Shown: positions 40,379-46,666 of the stretch, piece by piece
How the letters are laid out: each line of letters opens with the position of its first letter
Position numbering within the stretch: the stretch's first letter is position 1
DNA from: Deltaproteobacteria bacterium
GTDB taxonomy: Bacteria; Myxococcota_A; UBA9160; UBA4427
Reading direction: 5' to 3'
Assembly: GCA_019310385.1 (NCBI GenBank)
Contig: JAFDEK010000035.1
Location: 1-46,666, forward strand
DNA length: 46,666 nt
Position numbers and translations under genes: made by a program
The notes under the pieces: generated by a model
What the model saw: only the letters and a program-made list of their open reading frames with translations
What the model was told of the DNA's origin: nothing
Database searches by the model: none

Positions 40379-41133
40379 TGGACCGGCGCGTACTTCTCCC
40401 TGGGCTGCTCCTGGCGGTCGGCGTGGGACTCGTCCGTCCCGAGGCGAAGGCCGAGAACGAGAAAGAGGCCGAGGCCGGGGCGGGGGTCGCTAGCGAGACC
40501 GGGGCCGCCAGCGAGACCGGAGCTGCGAGCGGGCCGATCTGGGAGTACGACCCCGAGAACGCCCAGGACATCATGGAAACCTGTGCGGGTTGCCACGGCA
40601 AGAACGGCGAGGGGGGCAGCGAGGGCACCTACCCGCGGCTCGCAGGCCTGCGGGCCAAGTACATCGCAAGACAGCTGCGCGCCTTCAAGTCGAAGGAGCG
40701 TATCAACATCCCCATGTACCCCTACGCGATCGAGCGTGACCTGCCCGAGCCCGACGTCCTGGACATCGCCCGGAAGCTCTCGAAGATCGAGCTTCCCACG
40801 GAGATGCCCGAGCTCGACGAATCCGCGAGCGCGCTCGAGCGGCTCCTGGCCGCCGATAGCGTCTTCAACGTGCCAAGGGTCCCGGGCGACGTGGAGCGGG
40901 GGGGCGAGCTCTACGAGGAGAAGTGCCGCAAGTGCCACGGCAAGGAGGCGCGGGGACGTGGCAGCTCACCCCAGCTCGCGGGTCAGCACAGCGCCTACGT
41001 GAGGCGACAGATCAAGCTCTACAAGAAGGGCGAGCGCAGCTACGCCGACGAGCGTATGCAGAAGGTCATCGACACCCTCGAGGAACGGGACGTTCAGGAC
41101 CTGCTCGCCTACTTCTCGACGCGGGACGACTGA
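40378..41133 (+). CDS. Diheme cytochrome c (cytochrome c4-like)
   Basis: 251 residues. The signal peptide covers residues 1-25. A short low-complexity linker (ASETGAASETGAASG) follows. Two heme sites: CAGCH near residue 63 and CRKCH near residue 182, each followed by a YPRLAG or SPQLAG loop, as in cytochrome c4 family. Met ligands are probably in INIPMYPYA and ADERMQKV. It is periplasmic and carries electrons. Its one-base overlap with alr may only be an operon accident. Confidence 0.88.
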   Translation: MDRRVLLPGLLLAVGVGLVRPEAKAENEKEAEAGAGVASETGAASETGAASGPIWEYDPENAQDIMETCAGCHGKNGEGGSEGTYPRLAGLRAKYIARQLRAFKSKERINIPMYPYAIERDLPEPDVLDIARKLSKIELPTEMPELDESASALERLLAADSVFNVPRVPGDVERGGELYEEKCRKCHGKEARGRGSSPQLAGQHSAYVRRQIKLYKKGERSYADERMQKVIDTLEERDVQDLLAYFSTRDD

Positions 41134-41306
41134 GGCCCCTTCGCCCGGGCTGGCAGCCCAGCGCGAAGATGCCTCCGGAGCCGATGCGTGCTACCTTTGT
41201 GGTGCTTTATCCCCTCGGTGAATCGGCTGGCACGCACGGAGCGCTCGTCGCCTTGCCGCCTTCGCGTCTCCGTCTCCATCTCCCAAGCACGACTCAAGAA
41301 CAACTC

Positions 41307-43070
41307 ATGAATACAGACGACTTTCTCCCGGGCGTTCCGGCCCCATTGCGCACGACCATGCAGCGGCGCGGCTTCTCGGAGCTGACCGCCGTGCAGCGCT
41401 CTGTATTGGAGGCCGACGGGGAGGGCCGCAACCTTCGCATCTCCTCCCAGACCGGCTCGGGCAAGACCGTCGCCCTGGGCCTGGTGCTGGCGCGCGACTT
41501 CACCGACGAGGCGGGCGCGGCTTCCGCCTCCGTGTCCGCGGGTGGACCGGCGGTGTTGATCATCACGCCGACCCGGGAGCTGGCCGTGCAGGTGCGCGAC
41601 GAGCTGCACTGGCTCTACGAGGATATCCCCGGGCTCAGCGTGGCGGTCGTGACGGGGGGGACGGTCGTCTGGCGCGAGCGGCAGATGCTGGCGCGTGGGC
41701 CCGATCTCCTGGTCGGGACGCCCGGGCGCATCCTGGATCACATCCGAGCCGGCGCGCTGGACTGCAGCGGCGTGGGGCAGGTCGTGCTCGACGAGGCGGA
41801 TCAGATGCTCGACATGGGCTTTCGCGAGGAGCTGGAGGCCATCGTGGAGGAGCTTCCCACGAAGCGGCGCAGCCACCTGGTGTCGGCGACCTTTCCAGCC
41901 CCCCTGCGCCGGCTGGCGGACCGCTTCCAACACGACGCCGTGCGCGTCGAGGGAACCCGGCTCGGGGCGGCGAATGAGGACATCGAGCACGTCGCCTATC
42001 TGGTGAAGCCGAGGGAGCGATATGCGGCGCTGGTGAACCTCCTGCTGCTCTCCGAGGGCGAGCGCTGTCTGGTCTTCGTCAAGCGCCGCGTCGACGCCGC
42101 CGAGATGGCCGAGAAGCTGGCCGGTGACGGCTTCTCCGCGCTGCCCCTGAGCGGGGATCTCCCCCAGGCCCAGCGCACCCGGACCTTGAATGCCTTTCGC
42201 ACTGGCATCGTCAGCGTGCTCGTTGCCACGGACGTGGCGGCCCGCGGCATCGACGTCGCGGATATCTCCACCGTGATCCACGTGGAGCCTCCGTCCGACT
42301 CGGACGTCTACACCCACCGCAGCGGTCGTACCGGCCGAGCGGGGAGCAAGGGCCGAAGCCTGCTGCTGATTCCGGCCTCGTCGCGGCCGCGGGTGGGGCG
42401 CCTGCTCGCAAGTGCGAAGGTCGATGTGCAATGGCAGCCCGCGCCGGCGGCCGCCGTCGTCCGCAAGGCGCTCATGAAGGGAGCCCGGCGGCAGATCTAC
42501 GGCATGCTCGGAGGCGACGATCAGCCCTCCGAGCAGCAGATCGCCTACGCGGCCAAGCTGCTCGAGGGGCGCGATCCCGCGCAGGTCGTCGCGACCCTCA
42601 TCGAGGCGGCGCAGCCCCGGCTCCCGCGCGAGCCCATGGAGATCAGCGCCGTCGATCCGCTGCGCGATACCCGGCGTCCCGACGCGAAGCGGGACTTCGT
42701 GCGCTTCTTCATCAACTGGGGTCACACGAGCGGCGCCACCGCGAGCCGATTGCTGTCGCACATCTGTCGCCGCGGTGGGATCAAGGGCCCTCAGGTGGGC
42801 GCGATCCAGATCGACCGGAGGTCGGCCACCTTCGAAGTTACGAACGAGGTCGCGGCGGCCTTCGAGCAGCGAGTGCGCCAGGCGGATCCCCGGGAACCCC
42901 GCGTGAAGATCCGGCGCTTCAGCGAAGACGCGAAGGGGGCACCTGCCAAGGACAAGAGGAAGGGCGGCGCGGGCAGGGGCGCTCCCCATCCTACGCACCA
43001 GAAGCGACAGCGCCCGGATCACCATCCCCGTCTCAAGGGCAGCAATAAGGGGAAGCCCGCTTCGACCTGA
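41307..43070 (+). CDS. DEAD-box RNA helicase, DbpA-like
   Basis: 587 residues from the ATG at 41307 (weak ribosome site). The frame is open far upstream, but that part overlaps the cytochrome gene. Q motif FSELTAVQ, Walker A SSQTGSGKT, TPTRELA, VLDEADQML, SAT and HRSGRTGRAG are all present. Residues about 440-545 include a DbpA/CsdA-type RNA-binding domain (FVRFFINWGHTSGATASRLL, ATFEV). The last 40 residues are basic and disordered. It probably remodels rRNA during ribosome assembly. Confidence 0.93.
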   Translation: MNTDDFLPGVPAPLRTTMQRRGFSELTAVQRSVLEADGEGRNLRISSQTGSGKTVALGLVLARDFTDEAGAASASVSAGGPAVLIITPTRELAVQVRDELHWLYEDIPGLSVAVVTGGTVVWRERQMLARGPDLLVGTPGRILDHIRAGALDCSGVGQVVLDEADQMLDMGFREELEAIVEELPTKRRSHLVSATFPAPLRRLADRFQHDAVRVEGTRLGAANEDIEHVAYLVKPRERYAALVNLLLLSEGERCLVFVKRRVDAAEMAEKLAGDGFSALPLSGDLPQAQRTRTLNAFRTGIVSVLVATDVAARGIDVADISTVIHVEPPSDSDVYTHRSGRTGRAGSKGRSLLLIPASSRPRVGRLLASAKVDVQWQPAPAAAVVRKALMKGARRQIYGMLGGDDQPSEQQIAYAAKLLEGRDPAQVVATLIEAAQPRLPREPMEISAVDPLRDTRRPDAKRDFVRFFINWGHTSGATASRLLSHICRRGGIKGPQVGAIQIDRRSATFEVTNEVAAAFEQRVRQADPREPRVKIRRFSEDAKGAPAKDKRKGGAGRGAPHPTHQKRQRPDHHPRLKGSNKGKPAST

Positions 43071-43083
43071 TCCCGCTGGCCGG

Positions 43084-44595
43084 CTAGCCGGGCGGCTCTG
43101 CCATGCGCTGGAAGACGCCGACGCGTTGGTTGCCGAAGCGCGGGTCGCCAAAGACCTGTAGCAATCGGTAGTGGGCCTCGAGGGGCTGCGCGTAGACCAG
43201 CATGCGGATCACGTAGTCGGGCCGGTGCTCGCGGTACCAGTACATGGAGTCCCCGGCCGCGTTCGCCCGGGCGATGTCGGGCTCGACCAGCCCCACCATG
43301 TCGACGATGTGGCGATCCGCGTGGAAGCCCACGTAACCGATGGCCCCGGCGGCCACGGTGACGTCGGGGTGGGTGTTGCGGGCGATCCAGCGGGCCGCTT
43401 CGCCGTAGCCGCCGTCGAGCTTGCGGGTCCCCGTGGCGAAGAACTCCCCGCGACTCAGGATCTGCTGCACCCCGGTACTGCTCGCGCCCAGGTAGACGAC
43501 GAGGACGAGGGCAACAGCACCCCAATTCTGCCAACTCCGTCGCAAGAGCTTGTCGCTGATCTCGTCGAAGCCCACCGCCACCAGGGTGAAGAAGGCGAGG
43601 GCGAAGGGCAGGTAGTACCAGGGCGCCTTGGGCATCCCCAACACGACGTAGAGGAGTACGAGCCCCGCACAGGGGAGTAGGATGGCGAAGATCGGAGAGC
43701 GTCGATCCGCCAGGGCGAGGGCGCCGATCGCTCCCATGGCGAGGCAATAGCGCGACTCTCGCAAGATGTAGGGCAGCTTCGTCCAGTAAGCGCCCCAGTT
43801 GGAGGCGGTGAGGAGCTTCACCTCACCCGAGGCGGGAAGCATGGATCCCTTGCTGACGAGGAAGTAGATCCACCAGGGAGCCACCACCGCGAGCGCCAGC
43901 GCGCCGGGCGCCCACCAACGCGACAGCCAGGCGCGGACTCCCTGACTGCGGTGCAGGTAGAGGTCGAGGAGCGAGAGGATCGGCCCCACCAGGATCGCGT
44001 CCGGCCGAATGAGGTAGAGCACGCCGGTGAGGGCGCCAACCGCGTAGAGGCGCCGGGCATGAAAGGCGAGCAGGGTGGCCGAGATGAAGACGAGGTAGAG
44101 GGAGGTCTCCATTCCCGCGAAGAAGTGATAGGCCGCGACGGAGCGGCTCGACAGCATGAAGGCCACGGCGAGGGCCGCGGCGAGGGGCCGGATACCCGCG
44201 ACGCAGAGGAGACGGTAGAAGAGGCTGACGCCCAGGGCCGTCGTCAGGGCCTCGAAGACCTTGAGCGAGTGCAGTACGGATTCGGTCGAGTCCGCCACGC
44301 GGAAGAAGAGCGACATCACGACGGGCATCAGCGCGGAGGTCGAGGCGTGATCGTTCGCGCCCGGATTGAAGGTCCAGCCTTCGCCCGACGCGATGTTCTT
44401 GGCGTACTGCAGATAGATCATCGCGTCGTCGAGAAAGAAGGGCTGCTCGAGGCTGGCCCGGATCGAGAGCGCCAGCGGGACGACGATCAGCAGGGCACCC
44501 AGGAGAAACTGCAGGGCGTGGGCTTCCACCTGCTGCAGGAGCGCTGCGGCGGGCTTCTCGAGGGTCGCGCTCTGCGGATGCGGTGCAGTCGTCAT
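43084..44595 (-). CDS. Membrane glycosyltransferase, GT-C type
   Basis: 503 residues with about nine to ten membrane helices. The first periplasmic loop has the Asp pair FFLDDAMIYLQYAKNIASGE and then GWTFNPG and STSAL, the acidic catalytic loop of GT-C enzymes of the ArnT/AftB kind that use polyprenyl-phosphate sugars. A C-terminal soluble part (WIARNTHPDVTVAAGAIGYV) completes the pattern. It would add a sugar to a lipid or envelope polymer on the outside of the inner membrane. Donor and acceptor are unknown. It ends 13 bases from the helicase stop. A 12-bp palindrome CCGGCTAGCCGG (43080-43091) covers its stop. Confidence 0.8.
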   Translation of the reverse strand: MTTAPHPQSATLEKPAAALLQQVEAHALQFLLGALLIVVPLALSIRASLEQPFFLDDAMIYLQYAKNIASGEGWTFNPGANDHASTSALMPVVMSLFFRVADSTESVLHSLKVFEALTTALGVSLFYRLLCVAGIRPLAAALAVAFMLSSRSVAAYHFFAGMETSLYLVFISATLLAFHARRLYAVGALTGVLYLIRPDAILVGPILSLLDLYLHRSQGVRAWLSRWWAPGALALAVVAPWWIYFLVSKGSMLPASGEVKLLTASNWGAYWTKLPYILRESRYCLAMGAIGALALADRRSPIFAILLPCAGLVLLYVVLGMPKAPWYYLPFALAFFTLVAVGFDEISDKLLRRSWQNWGAVALVLVVYLGASSTGVQQILSRGEFFATGTRKLDGGYGEAARWIARNTHPDVTVAAGAIGYVGFHADRHIVDMVGLVEPDIARANAAGDSMYWYREHRPDYVIRMLVYAQPLEAHYRLLQVFGDPRFGNQRVGVFQRMAEPPG

Positions 44596-44739
44596 GGGGC
44601 CATCTCGAAACCGGGTCGAGACGCCAAATGCCGACTCCGGATGCCCTCTTATCGGCTCGAGCTGCCTCCCACTGAACCGCCTCGTGGCGGCCGCGGCACT
44701 CCTCGGCTCGCCACGCCCAGCTGCTCACCCGCCCTGGAG

Positions 44740-44943
44740 CTAATAGGGCCGTCCCACGTAGTAGGGGCCGTCATATCCGTAGGCGCGCGGAAAGGAGTTG
44801 TAGTGGACCGAGCCGCCGCCGTAGTAGGTGCCGGAGCGAGAGGACGAGGTGGAGCCGGGGCCGCCGCTCCAGGCGCAGCCCGAGAGGCCGAGCAGGAGGG
44901 CGCTGCCGAGCACGCAGACGAGGATCTTCGCGAGGCGCATCAT
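44740..44943 (-). CDS. Small lipoprotein
   Basis: 67 residues. The ATG at 44943 overlaps the stop of the preceding gene (ATGA), and a second ATG follows at once. The helix at 5-21 ends in LSGC, a clear lipobox with Cys23. The mature part is short, Ser/Gly/Tyr-rich (SSRSGTYYGGGSVHYNSF) and probably disordered. I do not recognise a family. It is translationally linked to the VOC lipoprotein. Confidence 0.72.
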   Translation of the reverse strand: MMRLAKILVCVLGSALLLGLSGCAWSGGPGSTSSSRSGTYYGGGSVHYNSFPRAYGYDGPYYVGRPY

Positions 44944-45818
44944 TGCCCTGCCTCCCCGGCGTCCGGCTTGGGACTCCAGCGCTGCACACCGAAGGCGGCG
45001 CCGCTGGGATCGAGCAGGATCGCGGCGTCCTCGTCCTGCAGGATGACCGTGGCCCCCAGGCGCCCGGCGCGCGCGACCATGGCGGCGGGATCCTCCACGC
45101 GCACGTAGGGGAGCCAGAGGGGATCGACCTTCTCCATGGGGGCCTCGACGATGGCCGCGCGCGGGCGTCCCGCCTGCTCGAGGACGACGTAGCGATAGCC
45201 GTCGAACGCTGCGGGCCGCTCGTCGTAGCTCGCGAGGGAGCCGTAGAACGCCAGGGCTTCGGTGGCATCCCGGGTCCAGAGCTCGCGCCACAGCCAGCCC
45301 CCCATGCTCGGCTCGACGTCCGGAGGGTCGCCGCTGCTGGCGTGGAGCAACATGAGATGCGCGCCGCCGGGATCCCGCACGAGGGCGGCGCGGCCGCGGC
45401 CCACGGCGTCGATGGGGCCGCGCTCCACGGCGCCGCCTCCCGCGCGCACGATCTCGGCCGCCCGGTCGACGTCCACGACCGAGAGACTGCCGATCCACGC
45501 GGAGCTCTTCGCGGCGCCGTCGGGATCCATCAGCACGACCCCCGCGATGGGACTGCCCCGGTGGAGCACGGTCAGGTAGTCGGCGTCCTCCTCGAACTTC
45601 CAGCCGAAGAGCTCTCCGTAGAAGTGCTTGGTGACCGCCAGATCGCCGGTCACGAGATCCAGCCACACGAACTTGCCCGGGAGCGTGAGCTGCGTGGCGG
45701 TCTCGGTAATGGGCGGCAGCCGGACCGGCTCGGTGGACGCGCACGCGCAGAAGGCGACCAGGGCGGCGCACAGGCCCGGGATCGCGGCCCCGCTCGTTCG
45801 GGTGGACGTCCAGCTCAT
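44940..45818 (-). CDS. VOC (glyoxalase-like) superfamily lipoprotein
   Basis: 292 residues. The ATG at 45818 has GGAGGAG six bases upstream. The signal peptide ends in FCACAS, giving a lipobox Cys near residue 26. Two VOC domains follow: KFVWLDLVTGDLAVTKHFYG, WKFEEDADYLTVLHRGSPI for the first; GGWLWRELWTRDATEALAFY and AAILLDPSGAAFGVQRW for the last. Metal-binding residues are partial, so enzyme activity is uncertain. The surface location of a VOC protein is less common than cytoplasmic ones. It may bind a small molecule. Confidence 0.78.
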   Translation of the reverse strand: MSWTSTRTSGAAIPGLCAALVAFCACASTEPVRLPPITETATQLTLPGKFVWLDLVTGDLAVTKHFYGELFGWKFEEDADYLTVLHRGSPIAGVVLMDPDGAAKSSAWIGSLSVVDVDRAAEIVRAGGGAVERGPIDAVGRGRAALVRDPGGAHLMLLHASSGDPPDVEPSMGGWLWRELWTRDATEALAFYGSLASYDERPAAFDGYRYVVLEQAGRPRAAIVEAPMEKVDPLWLPYVRVEDPAAMVARAGRLGATVILQDEDAAILLDPSGAAFGVQRWSPKPDAGEAGQ

Positions 45819-45960
45819 CCGATCTCCTCCGTCAGCGGATGTCTCCGATCGCCCCCAGGCGAGCTTGCTCCGCAGGGGAGGGATGATCGCGCTTCTCGTG
45901 GGCGGGTGCGAGGGCGTAATCGCGTTCGGGCGCTCGTCCCGCCCCGCCCGCCGCGCGGAT

Positions 45961-46666
45961 TCAGGACTCGCCCTCGACCGGCGACGGAATGCGATAGAGC
46001 GTCGCGTAGAGAACCGGGACCAGAACCATGGTCAGGACCGTCCCAAAGCTCAGGCCCGCCATGATGGTCACGGACATGGAGACCCAGAAGACGTCCGGTA
46101 GCAGGGGGATCACGCCGAGCACCGTCGTGGCGGCGGCGAGCATCACGGGGCGCAGTCGCGAGACCGCGGCCTCGAGGATCGCAGCGTGGGGCGTCATGCC
46201 CTCGGCGAGGTTGATGTTGACCTGGTCGAGCAGCACGATGGCGCTCTTGATCATCATGCCCACGAGGCTCATGGCGCCGAGCAGCGCTACGAAGCCGAAG
46301 GCGGCGCCCGGGATGAAGGGACCCGTGGCCAGGAGGCCGAAGCTGACGCCGATCATCACGAAGGGGATGGTGAGCAGGATGATGAAGAGCGGCCGATAGG
46401 CGTTGAAGAGCGCCACGATGATGAAGAGGATGATGACGACGGCCGGGACGATTCCGGGAATCAACCCGGCCTGGGCCTGGACGGTGCTGTAGTACTCGCC
46501 GTCCCAGAAGAGCTGGTAGCCCGGCGGGAGGGGGATGGCGTCGAACTGCGCGAGCAGCTTCGCGCGCAGGCTGGGGAAGGTCGTCCCGTAGGCGGCGCCC
46601 TGGGCGGTGGCGGCGCGACGCCGGTCCTAGCGCACGATGATGGGGTCTTCCCACTCGAGATCGACG
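45961..46666 (-). pseudogene. RND efflux pump C-terminal part, interrupted by amber stop (5' end beyond window)
   Basis: From the right edge the minus frame reads VDLEWEDPIIVR, a TAG stop (46627-46629), then DRRRAATAQGAAYGTTFPSL on through the C-terminal RND membrane domain (PGIVPAVVIILFIIVALFNA, GMMIKSAIVLLDQVNINLAE) to the true stop at 45961. The residues flanking the TAG (WEDPIIVR-x-DRRR) are a conserved junction in AcrB-like pumps, so coding sense continues in the same frame. The pump is therefore split by a point mutation, or the base is a sequencing error. Internal TTG or GTG starts might give a fragment of about 167 residues that would not transport. Confidence 0.8.

Noticed and set aside
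46627-46629. TAG read as a sense codon (stop-codon recoding)
   Set aside because: TAG ends other genes in the window and no suppressor tRNA or recoding element is seen.
1-46666. tRNA, rRNA, CRISPR array, transposase or integrase
   Set aside because: No cloverleaf with a TTCGA-type loop, no regular spaced repeats and no recombinase motifs were seen.

Overview
The window is high-GC DNA (roughly two thirds G+C by eye), densely coding on both strands, from a Gram-negative bacterium. Tat-exported molybdenum enzyme parts, an RND pump, several lipoproteins and two C-terminal sorting signals (one clear PEP-CTERM) all point to an outer membrane. The mix of TetR-controlled oxidoreductases, a P450, an amidohydrolase and a DUF3604 protein would suit a metabolically versatile soil or marine lineage such as Myxococcota or Candidatus Binatota. 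That placement is a guess, because no marker gene is present. I found no rRNA, tRNA, CRISPR array or transposase.

Region by region. 1-2.9 kb: a partial ferritin-like diiron protein and its TetR regulator, divergent from a DapB-like NAD(P)-dependent dehydrogenase, with a perfect 28-bp palindrome between them. 2.9-7.7 kb: an island (an unknown protein and a CapA/PKD/lamin-tail exported protein) flanked by a truncated and an intact copy of a cyclic-nucleotide-binding gene. 7.8-15.5 kb: a hybrid histidine kinase, a small membrane protein, a DUF3604 protein, an acyl-CoA thioesterase and a YibH/YibI-like HlyD-DUF3302 pair. 15.6-25.5 kb: a TetR regulator followed by the gamma, beta and alpha subunits of an ethylbenzene-dehydrogenase-like molybdoenzyme, and an aldehyde:ferredoxin oxidoreductase. 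An inserted PEP-CTERM protein gene splits this block and is flanked by duplicated pieces of the neighbouring genes.

25.6-33.2 kb is the most notable part, a polyphosphate gene cluster: two-domain PPK2 (AMP phosphorylating), a SixA-Ppx fusion, a CHAD protein with a degenerate CYTH half, a ParA-type ATPase, a CYTH triphosphatase and a single-domain PPK2. The CHAD-ParA-CYTH string is tightly packed. CHAD proteins are known to bind polyphosphate granules and ParA-type ATPases are known to position cargo on the nucleoid, so the locus may encode granule synthesis, turnover and placement together. This is inference and has not been shown.

33.3-46.7 kb: an unknown anchored protein, an AI-2E-family transporter, a P450 divergent from a TetR regulator and an amidohydrolase, a possible decayed gene, a DUF4136 lipoprotein, alanine racemase overlapping a diheme cytochrome c, a DbpA-like DEAD-box helicase, a membrane glycosyltransferase, two lipoproteins, and the end of an RND pump gene that carries an in-frame amber stop.
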